From Paenibacillus sp. ACRRY (lineage in GTDB: Bacteria > Bacillota > Bacilli > Paenibacillales > Paenibacillaceae), in assembly GCF_022346995.1 (NCBI RefSeq), contig NZ_JAKRNM010000001.1, positions 1 through 64,000 of the forward strand: a DNA stretch of 64,000 bases, in the 5' to 3' direction. Positions 27,095 to 35,459 of this stretch are shown piece after piece; position 1 is the stretch's first letter; each line of letters starts with the position of its first letter. The position numbers were made by a program, and so were the translations under genes. The notes under the pieces are model-generated. The model was not told the DNA's origin. It saw only the letters and a list, made by a program, of their open reading frames with translations, and did no database searches.

Positions 27095-27122
27095 GTCCAG
27101 GACTTCAGCTTCTGGACTTTTT
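27095..27122 (+). terminator. Terminator of the nucleotidase gene
   Basis: GTCCAG/CTGGAC stem followed by T5. The 3' arm lies inside the end of the minus-strand AraC gene. A further pair of arms, CGTACC and GGTACG, encloses it. Confidence 0.7.
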
Positions 27123-27974
27123 ACGGTACGTCAGCGGAGTTTCCCCTGTAATTCGTTTGAAGATGGTGTAGAATGTATCAACATCCCGATATCCGACAAG
27201 CTCAGCGATGAGACTAACTTTATGCTGTGAACTCTTCAGGAGTTCACAGCTTTTTTGTATGCGCAGGTGCTGCAGGTAAGAGCTGAACGTCTGTCCCGTA
27301 TAGCTCAAGAACATGCGGCCAATTTGCTTTTCGCTCCAACCTGATCGGTGAGATAGATCACTCATGCGAATGCGCATGCCCAGATGCTGATCCAGATATT
27401 GAAGGATGTAATCAAAATCAGAAGAGGGCCCTTGTTCACCGTGCTTTTTCTGATGCAGCAGTCTGTAGGTCGTTACGATAAGCTGGGAGACGAGTGTGAA
27501 TAACATACTGGAAGAACCGATTCCCGCAACTGAGGTTTCGCGGTAGAGCTTCACCATCAATTCTTCGATCTGTCGATTCTGATCACCAATAGATACATAA
27601 GAGATCTCATTGTTGGCCAAATCGATCAGGTGGTTTCGAATGTCCTCTTCCTGAATGGTGACGGACAGTTTATGTATCAGCTCTGTATGGAACAGACAGT
27701 TGTATATGATGAGCGGATGCTCTGAGATATTGGAGGATGATGGACGAAATACATGGGGAACGCCAACCGGAATGACAAACAGCATGCCTTTTTGAACCGG
27801 GACAATGTCCTGATCAATGTGATGGAAACCCGCGCCTTCCGCAACATAACTGTATTCCAGGAAATCATGGGCATGGAAAGGCAGGTTGAAGTCCTCGGTA
27901 CATCTATTCACAAAGAGCTGCAGATCGGAGTTAAAGAAGAGTTCACTTTTTAACAGATGCACAGACGAATTCAT
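27105..27974 (-). CDS. AraC-family regulator (next to rhamnosidase)
   Basis: 289 residues, ATG after ATAAGGAGGTTAAG. N-terminal cupin sensor domain (about 15-110: LPFHAHDFLEYSYVAEGAG, FVIPVGVPHVF). C-terminal double helix-turn-helix (about 190-289: RSGWSEKQIGRMFLSYTGQT, then AELVGYRDVDTFYTIFKRIT). It is divergent from the alpha-L-rhamnosidase gene, and paired direct repeats lie in that promoter, so it is most likely a rhamnose- or rhamnoside-responsive activator of the enzyme. Confidence 0.9.
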   Translation of the reverse strand: MNSSVHLLKSELFFNSDLQLFVNRCTEDFNLPFHAHDFLEYSYVAEGAGFHHIDQDIVPVQKGMLFVIPVGVPHVFRPSSSNISEHPLIIYNCLFHTELIHKLSVTIQEEDIRNHLIDLANNEISYVSIGDQNRQIEELMVKLYRETSVAGIGSSSMLFTLVSQLIVTTYRLLHQKKHGEQGPSSDFDYILQYLDQHLGMRIRMSDLSHRSGWSEKQIGRMFLSYTGQTFSSYLQHLRIQKSCELLKSSQHKVSLIAELVGYRDVDTFYTIFKRITGETPLTYRKKSRS

Positions 27975-28002
27975 GTCTTAACCTCCTTATAGTCATGGCC
28001 GA

Positions 28003-28034
28003 ATTACCGGGTTAAACAGTCCTCATTACCGGGT
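28003..28034. promoter_or_regulatory. Direct repeat, putative AraC-regulator operator
   Basis: ATTACCGGGT occurs exactly twice, at 28003-28012 and 28025-28034. The start-to-start distance is 22 bp (two helix turns). The second copy covers the -35 position of the rhamnosidase promoter (TATAAT at 28055-28060). This is the classical layout for an AraC-type activator. Confidence 0.7.
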
Positions 28035-28054
28035 ATTTCCTTGAACGGGATCAG

Positions 28055-28060
28055 TATAAT
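28055..28060 (+). promoter_or_regulatory. -10 box of the rhamnosidase gene
   Basis: A perfect TATAAT with no good -35 hexamer 17 nt upstream (GGTATT), in keeping with an activator-dependent promoter. Confidence 0.6.
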
Positions 28061-28110
28061 TATAGCGTAAGCCTGTGTTGGAAACCAAGATGGAAAGGAA
28101 TGTTTATCCC

Positions 28111-30807
28111 ATGTTGACCATCAATCATCTGCGTTGCGAGTATAAAGTAAATCCGATTGGACTGGATGTCAAGTCACCCAGATTAAGCTGGCAATTGCAG
28201 TCGGACCAGCGAAACTGTGTTCAATCAGCCTATCAAATTCAATTGTCTCTAACGGATGGCCATGAACAGACCGAATGGGATTCCGGGAAAGTAATCTCCG
28301 ATCAGTCCATCCATGTGGAACTCGCTGATTGGGAGCCTCAGGCACGAACCCGTTATTATTATCGCATTCGAGTCTGGGACGCTGCTGAAGAGCAATCTGC
28401 CTGGTCAGAAACAGCCTTTTTCGAAATGGGACTGATGCTGATGGACAGTAGAAATGCTTGGCAGGCTGATTGGATTACCTCAAGTCCCGAAGACGAGCAT
28501 GATACGGCTTGTCCTCGCCTACGTACCACTTTTGAACTGAAACAAGAAGTAACCCGTGCAAGAATCTATGTAACAGCTCTTGGACTGTATGAGCTGCACC
28601 TGAATAACAAAAGAGTAGGCCAGGATTATTTTACGCCCGGCTGGACCAGTTATAGTAAGCGGTTGCAATACCAAGTGTATGATGTCACTGATCTTCTTCA
28701 AGCAGGCGGGAATACTCTCGGTGCATACCTTGGAGACGGTTGGTACAAAGGTCATCTGGGATGGAAGAAGGAAAAAAGGATATTTGGAGATCAAGCAGCT
28801 TTACTGTTGGAACTTCATGTTCACTATGCGGATGGAACCGTAGAAACCATTCTGTCTGATGGGGACTGGAAGACGGCGAGTAGTGCCATACGTATGTCGG
28901 ATATTTACATGGGGGAGACATATGATGCACGATTGGAGTCGGATTGGACCGACGACATTTCCAATCGTTGGTCACCTGTGGAAGTACTTGAATATACCAA
29001 GGATATTATCGTTGCTCAGGAGAATGTACCTGTTACCAAGGTGCAGGAGCTGGAACCTATCGCCATGATTACGACCCCACAGGGAGACCGCGTGCTGGAC
29101 ATGGGGCAAAATATGGTGGGATGGGTGAAATTCAACATAGAGGGCAAACAAGGGCATACCGTTGAGTTAAGACACGCTGAGATTTTGGATCATGAGGGTA
29201 ATTTTTATACCGAGAATCTGCGCGGAGCAACCCAGTCCATTCGATATACCTTAAAAGGTGAGGGGGTTGAGTCATATGAACCCCATTTCACATTTCAGGG
29301 ATTCCGTTATGTTAAGCTCATCGGCTTCGCGGAATCCATAAATCTAGATGACTTTAGGGGAGTGGTACTGCACTCCGATATGGAGCGAACAAGTGATTTC
29401 CAATGCTCCAGCCCGCTTGTAAACCAGCTCCATCACAACATACTTTGGGGACAAAAGGGGAATTTTCTTGACGTACCGACAGACTGTCCACAGCGGGATG
29501 AACGTCTTGGTTGGACCGGCGACGCCCAGATGTTTATTCGGACAGCTTCATATCTAATGAACACGGGTCCCTTCTTCACGAAATGGCTGCGGGATCTTCA
29601 GGCAGATCAGGGCGAGGACGGCGGTATTCCCTTTTTCGTTCCGGATCTAAGAAGTTCAACCTCCGAGGGATGGGGAGATACCAGTCATTCTTCGGCTGCT
29701 TGGGGCGATGCAGCGGTCATCTGTCCCTGGACCATTTACGAGATGTATGGTGATGTCAGACTGCTTGCCGAGCAATATGATAGCATGAAACGTTGGGTTC
29801 ATTATATTCATGAGCAAGGTAACAATCCATATTTATGGAACACGGGATTTCACTTCGGGGACTGGCTGGGACTCGATTCCAAGCCGGACAGCTATATTGG
29901 TGCCACGGACAAGGATTTTGTGGCAACCGCGTTCTATGCCTATTCGGTCTCACTCCTGAGGAAGGCGGCCGCAGTTCTTGGGCGTGACGAAGATGAAGCG
30001 TACTATGAAAAGCTGCATGATCACATTGTAACTGCATTCCGCGAGGAATTTGTTACGCCTGCGGGGAAATTGGCGGTTCCTACACAGACAGCTCATGTTC
30101 TTGCCCTACATTTTGAATTACTGGATTCTAAGGCAAGACAGCGGGCCATTGACCAACTGGGAAAACTGGTTGCAGATGCAGGAAATCATCTGACAACCGG
30201 CTTCGTGGGCACGCCATATTTGAATCCTGTACTTAGCGATACAGGCCATCATGATCTGGCTTATACGCTGCTCTTTCAGGAAGACTACCCGTCGTGGCTG
30301 TATCAGGTAACGAAAGGGGCAACGACCGTCTGGGAACATTGGGACGGGATAAAAGAAGATGGAAGCCTATGGAGTGCAGATATGAATTCATTCAACCATT
30401 ATGCGTACGGTGCCATTGGAGAGTGGCTATATCGTTATGTTGCAGGCATCCGTTCCGATGAGAATAATCCGGGCTTCCGTGTTGTGCGTATAGAGCCGAA
30501 GCCTGGTCCGGGTCTGGATTGGGTGGAAGCAAGTCTTGATACGATGTATGGACGTGTGGGTTCAAGATGGTATCGCCGGGAACACAATGAAATGGAAGTG
30601 CACGTAACCATTCCTGCGAATACAACAGGAACCGTTGTTTTGCCGCATGCAAGTCTTCAGACAGTTAGGGAGAGTGGTCTTCCTTTGCACAAGGTACCTC
30701 ATCTGCAGGGTGTTCAAACGAAAGAATCTCACGTGAAAATTGATTTGGGATCAGGAAGTTACCAGTTCACATACAAGTGTGTGGAGGAATCGGAGCCGGT
30801 AATTTGA
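28111..30807 (+). CDS. Alpha-L-rhamnosidase, GH78
   Basis: 898 residues. ATG at 28111 is chosen: its N-terminus (MLTINHLRCEYKVNPIGLDV) matches the normal GH78 start, AAAGGA lies 10 nt upstream, and an earlier GTG at 28075 falls just after the expected transcription start. Domains: N-terminal fibronectin-like (about 1-110), beta-sandwich (about 150-420), (alpha/alpha)6 barrel (about 430-780) and C-terminal beta domain. Conserved catalytic-region motifs are DCPQRDERLGWTGDAQ and TTVWEHWDG. No signal peptide, so it is intracellular and acts on imported rhamnosides. Divergent from an AraC regulator. Confidence 0.93.
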   Translation: MLTINHLRCEYKVNPIGLDVKSPRLSWQLQSDQRNCVQSAYQIQLSLTDGHEQTEWDSGKVISDQSIHVELADWEPQARTRYYYRIRVWDAAEEQSAWSETAFFEMGLMLMDSRNAWQADWITSSPEDEHDTACPRLRTTFELKQEVTRARIYVTALGLYELHLNNKRVGQDYFTPGWTSYSKRLQYQVYDVTDLLQAGGNTLGAYLGDGWYKGHLGWKKEKRIFGDQAALLLELHVHYADGTVETILSDGDWKTASSAIRMSDIYMGETYDARLESDWTDDISNRWSPVEVLEYTKDIIVAQENVPVTKVQELEPIAMITTPQGDRVLDMGQNMVGWVKFNIEGKQGHTVELRHAEILDHEGNFYTENLRGATQSIRYTLKGEGVESYEPHFTFQGFRYVKLIGFAESINLDDFRGVVLHSDMERTSDFQCSSPLVNQLHHNILWGQKGNFLDVPTDCPQRDERLGWTGDAQMFIRTASYLMNTGPFFTKWLRDLQADQGEDGGIPFFVPDLRSSTSEGWGDTSHSSAAWGDAAVICPWTIYEMYGDVRLLAEQYDSMKRWVHYIHEQGNNPYLWNTGFHFGDWLGLDSKPDSYIGATDKDFVATAFYAYSVSLLRKAAAVLGRDEDEAYYEKLHDHIVTAFREEFVTPAGKLAVPTQTAHVLALHFELLDSKARQRAIDQLGKLVADAGNHLTTGFVGTPYLNPVLSDTGHHDLAYTLLFQEDYPSWLYQVTKGATTVWEHWDGIKEDGSLWSADMNSFNHYAYGAIGEWLYRYVAGIRSDENNPGFRVVRIEPKPGPGLDWVEASLDTMYGRVGSRWYRREHNEMEVHVTIPANTTGTVVLPHASLQTVRESGLPLHKVPHLQGVQTKESHVKIDLGSGSYQFTYKCVEESEPVI

Positions 30808-31052
30808 AGTAATATAGATAGGGGAACATAAGAACTTTGAGTAAAAGGGGTCTGCATTAACGCAGGTCCTTCTTCTTTTATATGTAAAGATTCGGATCCG
30901 CAATGTCGAATAATGTTGAATATGGTTGTGAATTGACGAAAATAATATAGATATCGATTGTATAACCCTCGCAGGCTGATTACAATGAAGCGTAGAATCT
31001 GGATTGCGGCCGGAAACTATCATCCCATATCAGTCATAAGTGAGGTTTTATC

Positions 31053-32141
31053 ATGAATCAACCGGTTAATCGGCCCCGGCGAATTGAATACCTGGATCTC
31101 TTTCGAGCTTTTGCCATCATGGCAGTAGTTGCCATCCATGCAACATCCACAGCAGTTACACATTATCCCAATCACTCGCAGGGCCATGGTTTTTATTTTT
31201 TCTGGAACAGTATACTGCAATTTGCGGTGCCTGCGTTTCTGTTTTTGTCCTCCCTTGTTTTGTTCTACAATTACAGTGCCAGGGTGAAGGAAACGGGGTG
31301 GATGTTCGGATTTTATAAAAAGCGTCTGCTGTATGTGTTTGTACCTTATGTGATGTGGTCATTGATTTATTTTGGGGTCAAACAGCTGCTGGCACGTCAT
31401 GATCCAATGTCTCATTTTACTTTTTTTCTTAAACAATTGCTTACAGGCACAGCCCATACGCACTTATACTTTTTCCTTATTATTCTTCAGTTTTATGCAG
31501 TATTTCCGCTACTCTTATCGTTAACCCGGTTTCATTTCTTTAAGCGTTATCTGCCCTTATTCTTTGTTGCAGCTCAGGCTGTCTTTTATGCGTTGCATCT
31601 TCAGTTTCACTTCGAGCGAATGGGAAGTCTTCTGCCGAGTTACCTGATCGTTATTGGATTTGGCGCATGGATTGGTCTGAACTTTAACGTTTCTCTGGGA
31701 AAACTGCGTTCATACCGCTCTGTCTTAATTATGTCCTTTTTAAGCGGAGCTTTTATATTTATCTATGGCAGTCTCTACATAAAAATGTCTTTAGCTGCGT
31801 CTCCAATCATGTTGTATACCTTGTTGTTTTTGTTCCGGAATTTGTTTACACTTTCTGCATGTTTATTATTGCTGATGGGATGTGAACGAATAGCGGCAAA
31901 AAAGCGGGATCGAGCACATCGGACTCATCGTCTCTTGGACTCACTGGGTACAGTAGCTTTCGGGGTATTCTTGATGCACCCATTAGTATTGTTATTTTGG
32001 AGACGGGAGTTCTCGGTGGAACTGGCCCAGCATTTTAGTCTTGGCATACTACTTTCATACGTCGTGGCCCTGCTGCTCTCATGGATGATCGCGATTGGAT
32101 TACGGCGAATGAAATGGGGCTGGGTACTGATTGGGCGATAA
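31053..32141 (+). CDS. Acyltransferase 3 family membrane protein
   Basis: 362 residues, ATG after AGTGAGGTTTTATC. The N-terminus RRIEYLDLFRAFAIMAVVAI followed by HAT is the family signature with the catalytic His. About ten hydrophobic segments follow. Members O-acetylate cell-surface polysaccharides, lipids or antibiotics. The substrate cannot be told from sequence. Single gene; the 245-nt gap before it (30808-31052) holds only a weak hairpin near 30845-30872 and AT-rich sequence. Confidence 0.88.
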   Translation: MNQPVNRPRRIEYLDLFRAFAIMAVVAIHATSTAVTHYPNHSQGHGFYFFWNSILQFAVPAFLFLSSLVLFYNYSARVKETGWMFGFYKKRLLYVFVPYVMWSLIYFGVKQLLARHDPMSHFTFFLKQLLTGTAHTHLYFFLIILQFYAVFPLLLSLTRFHFFKRYLPLFFVAAQAVFYALHLQFHFERMGSLLPSYLIVIGFGAWIGLNFNVSLGKLRSYRSVLIMSFLSGAFIFIYGSLYIKMSLAASPIMLYTLLFLFRNLFTLSACLLLLMGCERIAAKKRDRAHRTHRLLDSLGTVAFGVFLMHPLVLLFWRREFSVELAQHFSLGILLSYVVALLLSWMIAIGLRRMKWGWVLIGR

Positions 32142-32297
32142 ATTTGAATAATATATTTAAGATAATGAATAAGAGATTCTAAGGCTCCTGATGAAAAAGG
32201 AGGAACTTGTATCTCTTTTTTATTTGCTTTTAAAGAGGTATTATGGATGAATGCCCAGAAAATTCAAATGGTATATTTCCAAATGAGGAGTGGTGGG

Positions 32298-32858
32298 ATG
32301 AAGTTTATCATCATTTTTGGTCCACAAGCTGTCGGGAAGATGACCGTCGGCCAGGAACTGGAGAAGATTACAAATCTGAAGTTGTTTCATAATCACATGA
32401 CCATTGAATTGGTATCTCCCTATTTCAGTTATGGTACACCTCAAGGTAAAAGACTTGTAAGTCTGTTTCGCCAGGAAATTTTTGAAGAAGTGGCGAAGAG
32501 CAATCTTCCGGGCTTGATCTTTACATACGTGTGGGCGTTTGATCTTAAAGAGGATGCAGAATATATCGGCAAAATCAGTGATCTGTTCACTTCTCAAGGG
32601 GGGCAGGTGTGTTATGTCGAATTGGAGGCAGATAGGGCGGAACGATTGACTCGTAACCGGAGTCCTCACCGGCTGCTGCATAAAGCAACGAAGCGAAATG
32701 TAGAATGGTCCGAACAGGATTTGCTAGATAGCATGAAGAAGCACCAACTGAATTCAACACCGGGAGAATTTACACATGAGCACTATATTCGAATCAATAA
32801 CACAAATAAAAGTCCTGAAGCGGTGGCGGAAGCCATCAAGAAAAGATTTGATCTATAA
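32298..32858 (+). CDS. P-loop nucleotide-binding protein (shikimate kinase-like)
   Basis: 186 residues; ATG at 32298 with GAGGAGTGGTGG upstream, so the longer reading from 32247 is not used. Walker A is GPQAVGKMT at residues about 7-15, after KFIIIF. Later blocks: HNHMTIELVSPYF, then FTYVWAFD and VELEADRAERLTRNRSPHRL. It resembles small kinase-like AAA proteins of unknown substrate. Walker A has Met-Thr instead of the common Ser/Thr pair. Cytosolic, single gene. Confidence 0.8.
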   Translation: MKFIIIFGPQAVGKMTVGQELEKITNLKLFHNHMTIELVSPYFSYGTPQGKRLVSLFRQEIFEEVAKSNLPGLIFTYVWAFDLKEDAEYIGKISDLFTSQGGQVCYVELEADRAERLTRNRSPHRLLHKATKRNVEWSEQDLLDSMKKHQLNSTPGEFTHEHYIRINNTNKSPEAVAEAIKKRFDL

Positions 32859-32902
32859 GCAGCTAATCAAACAGAATTTAGAAGGATAGAAAGGACGTGG
32901 TC

Positions 32903-33541
32903 ATGTTGACCAACAATATATTTAAAGACATCGTAGCATCGGAGGACGTTCTTCGAGAGATCTGCGGTACACCGGGAGAATTGGTGAAGAATAAATCGAT
33001 TGCCTATCTGGATGAGCATTGTCAGCAATTCATTGCCCGTTCTGGCCTGCTCTTTATGTCAACCAGCGATCATTCTGGCTCTTGTGATGTGTCTCCCCGT
33101 GGTGACGGAGAAGGATTTGTACATGTCGTGGATCAGCATCATCTGGTCATTCCGGAACGGCCGGGCAACCGACGTTTTGACTCGTTGTTAAACATTTTGT
33201 CCAATCCGCACATTGGATTGATTTTTATTATCCCTGGACTTGATGAGACACTGCGTATCAATGGTAGAGCGATGATTATTCGGGATACGGACATGATGAC
33301 GCAAATGCAGGCGCAGGGCAAAACACCCAAACTTGGTATCGCTGTAACGGTAGAAGAATGTTATATGCATTGTGGCAAAGCCTTTAAACGTTCGCATACA
33401 TGGGAACCTGAGAACTGGCTCACCAAGGAGGAATTACCGAAACCAGCACGTATTATCGCTGCGCACGCTGGCAAATTGGGTGTTACGGAGGACGATGTCG
33501 TCCGTTCTATGCAAGAATCGTATGAGAAACGATTGTATTAA
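32903..33541 (+). CDS. FMN-dependent PPOX-type flavoprotein
   Basis: 212 residues; ATG at 32903 after AGAAAGGAC, rather than the GTG two codons earlier. It is a split-barrel flavoprotein of the pyridoxamine 5'-phosphate oxidase superfamily: IARSGLLFMSTSDHSG, CDVSPRGD, then VIPERPGNRRFDSLLNIL and GLIFIIPG. The pattern fits the MSMEG_1061-like group. The C-terminal CGKAFKRSHTWEPENW is typical of it. These proteins bind FMN or F420; the physiological substrate is unknown. Probably in a unit with the small membrane protein at 33572, 30 nt downstream. Confidence 0.85.
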   Translation: MLTNNIFKDIVASEDVLREICGTPGELVKNKSIAYLDEHCQQFIARSGLLFMSTSDHSGSCDVSPRGDGEGFVHVVDQHHLVIPERPGNRRFDSLLNILSNPHIGLIFIIPGLDETLRINGRAMIIRDTDMMTQMQAQGKTPKLGIAVTVEECYMHCGKAFKRSHTWEPENWLTKEELPKPARIIAAHAGKLGVTEDDVVRSMQESYEKRLY

Positions 33542-33571
33542 TGTTTACAAATTCTAAGGAGTTGAATCATT

Positions 33572-33877
33572 TTGTTTGTTTTAGTCTTAATGGTTGCAGG
33601 AGCTGTTGTTAGTCTTTTGGTGCCGTACGGCACTGTCATCGTCATTGGCATTATACTCGGTCTTGTGGTGGATAATTATCGAAATACGTTGTATCTTCGT
33701 GAGGACATTCGTGCGATTAAAAATCATTTGGGGCTGATGAACAATAAGGAATCAAAAGAGTACGAATTCGATAAAGAGTTCAAACAAGTGGATCAACTTA
33801 GTTCCGATGAGATGAGTGTGATCAACAAGAGGATTGAAGCTGAGCTGGAGAAGGAAAATAGAAATAAGAAAAACTAG
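33572..33877 (+). CDS. Small single-pass or hairpin membrane protein
   Basis: 101 residues from TTG, with AAGGAG 9 nt upstream. Two adjoining hydrophobic segments (residues 2-16 and 19-34) form a membrane hairpin. The remaining 65 residues are charged and probably coiled-coil (LREDIRAIKNHLGL; INKRIEAELEKENRNKK). No family recognised. Follows the flavoprotein gene by 30 nt. Confidence 0.7.
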   Translation: MFVLVLMVAGAVVSLLVPYGTVIVIGIILGLVVDNYRNTLYLREDIRAIKNHLGLMNNKESKEYEFDKEFKQVDQLSSDEMSVINKRIEAELEKENRNKKN

Positions 33878-34195
33878 GCGTGCCGTCCGTTTCGTCCTGC
33901 AATTTAATGCAAAGAGCAGATGAATCTCCTCGGGCGGGCACATAATACAATTAACTTTCCCTAATTAACCATAGATGTCATGAAATATTGGCTATAATAG
34001 ACCGACAATTAGATGAGTTGTGTTCTTTATTTTTGAGATTATTTTTTCAATTCAAGAGAAATTAATGCAAATGCTTTAAGAACATACGGGAGAGGTTGAA
34101 TAAAATAAAACAGATGGAACCAAATTAAATTTATTGTTGCACATTGTAGAAAATTGTAATACCATGAACGCACATATCGTAGATATTGAAGTTGA

Positions 34196-34243
34196 AAAGG
34201 GCAGGACCTATGACCTCGTTGAAGGTGTGGCTTGTCTTTTTCT
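34196..34243 (+). terminator. Possible leader terminator before licT 2
   Basis: AAAAG-G-CAGG-CC pairs with GG-CTTG-T-CTTTT and the loop contains a further ACCT/AGGT pair; followed by T5C. Imperfect stem. No good RAT match precedes it. Confidence 0.4.
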
Positions 34244-34262
34244 GTATATTGGGGTGGATAAA

Positions 34263-35102
34263 GTGAAAATCGAGAAGGTGCTGAACAATAATGCTGTAGT
34301 TGCCATTCAGGATGGGCGCGAAGTCATCGTCATTGGCCGAGGAATAGCTTTTCAGAAGCGGGCAGGTGATCGGGTCTCCGAGGAGCATATTGACAAGATC
34401 TTTACTTTACAGAATGAAGATATCCAGGAAAACTTCAAAACATTAATCGCCAGCATACCGCTGGAATACATGAAAGTTTCCGAAGAGATCATCGCGTATG
34501 CCAAACTGAAATTGGGCAAAAAATTGAATGACAGCATCTATCTCCATCTTACAGATCATATCCATTTCGCCATTGAGCGATATCGCAAGAACCTGCCTAT
34601 ACGAAATGGATTACTGTGGGAAACGAAACAGTTGTACAAGGATGAGTACGAAGTGGGACTAGAGGCCCTTAATATGATCTGTGATCAATTTGGTGTCCTG
34701 TTACCAGAGGATGAAGCTGGATTTATGGCATTGCATTTCGTAAATGCAGCACTTAACGAAGAAATGCCGAATATTCGAAGCATGACGCAGGTGATGCAAG
34801 AGGTGCTGACCATCATCAAATACCATTTCAAAATGGATTTTGACGAAAACTCGTTGAACTATTACCGATTTGTGACGCATCTGAAATTTTTTGCCCAGCG
34901 TCTGGTGAAAGGAAAGCACTACAAAAATAATAATGATGATGAATTGTTTGAATTGATCCAGAAGAAGTATCCCGAAGCGCACAAGTGCTCCGAAAAAATC
35001 AAAAAATTTATTGAAAATAACTACACGTATCAACTTACTAACGAGGAAATGATGTATCTGTCGATTCACATTGAGCGCGTCGTGCACGCCACTTCAGAGT
35101 AG
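34263..35102 (+). CDS. licT: LicT/BglG-family transcription antiterminator (cassette 2)
   Basis: 279 residues from GTG at 34263, preceded by GGGGTGG at 5 nt. This start gives the normal LicT N-terminus (KIEKVLNNNAVVAI); the open frame continues upstream to 34134, but that extension is not like the family. CAT domain 1-55 (GRGIAFQKRAGDRV), then PRD1 (LTDHIHFAIER; ALHFVNAALNEE) and PRD2 (RFVTHLKFFAQRL; SIHIERV). It should control the permease and glucosidase genes that follow, through the RAT sites at 35196 and 35316. Confidence 0.93.
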   Translation: MKIEKVLNNNAVVAIQDGREVIVIGRGIAFQKRAGDRVSEEHIDKIFTLQNEDIQENFKTLIASIPLEYMKVSEEIIAYAKLKLGKKLNDSIYLHLTDHIHFAIERYRKNLPIRNGLLWETKQLYKDEYEVGLEALNMICDQFGVLLPEDEAGFMALHFVNAALNEEMPNIRSMTQVMQEVLTIIKYHFKMDFDENSLNYYRFVTHLKFFAQRLVKGKHYKNNNDDELFELIQKKYPEAHKCSEKIKKFIENNYTYQLTNEEMMYLSIHIERVVHATSE

Positions 35103-35137
35103 TTCAGTTGAACCGAAATATTCTCTTAAAAAAACGC

Positions 35138-35166
35138 TTGCAAAAGTTCAGAAGTTATACTATTAT
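35138..35166 (+). promoter_or_regulatory. SigA promoter of bglP 2
   Basis: TTGCAA at 35138-35143, 17 nt, then TATTAT at 35161-35166. This gives cassette 2 a promoter between licT and bglP, unlike cassette 1. Confidence 0.65.
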
Positions 35167-35176
35167 GAATCCATAA

Positions 35177-35190
35177 AGTAAGCGCATACA
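35177..35190. promoter_or_regulatory. Probable cre box (CcpA site)
   Basis: AGTAAGCGCATACA agrees with the cre consensus except at two positions (first T and central T). It lies just after the predicted transcription start, a typical position for CcpA repression. Confidence 0.5.
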
Positions 35191-35195
35191 AAATC

Positions 35196-35224
35196 GGATT
35201 GTAACTGTTCAATCAGGCAATGCC
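35196..35224 (+). promoter_or_regulatory. RAT site in the bglP 2 leader
   Basis: 29 nt with GGATTGTAACTG, TTCAAT and CAGGCAATGCC. It differs from the RAT at 22851 at only 3 positions. No terminator with a T-run starts within it; the nearest is more than 110 nt downstream. Confidence 0.8.
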
Positions 35225-35315
35225 GATCACTCCAGGTCAGTAAAGACTGGTTGCAACTTACTTTAAGATGAAGTTGTTGAACTAACAACCGAATATCGCT
35301 GTGTACAGCCTTACA

Positions 35316-35341
35316 GGGTTGCAACCATTAAGGGCAAAACC
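35316..35341 (+). promoter_or_regulatory. Second RAT-like element in the bglP 2 leader
   Basis: GGGTTGCAACC, ATTAA, then GGGCAAAACC: a 26-nt variant of the RAT pattern whose last 6 nt are the start of the terminator at 35336. Shorter than the usual 29 nt. Confidence 0.5.
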
Positions 35342-35420
35342 TGAATTGCTGAATAACACGACTTGTTTCCGGATCATCCGGCACGTTGTGTATGTTCAGT
35401 AGTTCAGGTTTTCTTTGTTT
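35336..35420 (+). terminator. Conditional terminator before bglP 2
   Basis: The arm AAAACCTGAATTGCTGAA pairs with TTCAGTAGTTCAGGTTTT; inner arms CACGAC/GTTGTG and CCGGAT/ATCCGG extend it. It is followed by CTTTGTTT. An unusually long stem. Confidence 0.8.
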
Positions 35421-35459
35421 CACAAGCATGGGGAGTCTACTTAGAGAGGGAGAATTACT

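Noticed and set aside
34134..34262. N-terminal extension of LicT 2
   Set aside because: The open frame continues 43 codons upstream, but LicT proteins begin with the KIEKVLNNN-type segment, and a good ribosome binding site precedes the GTG at 34263.
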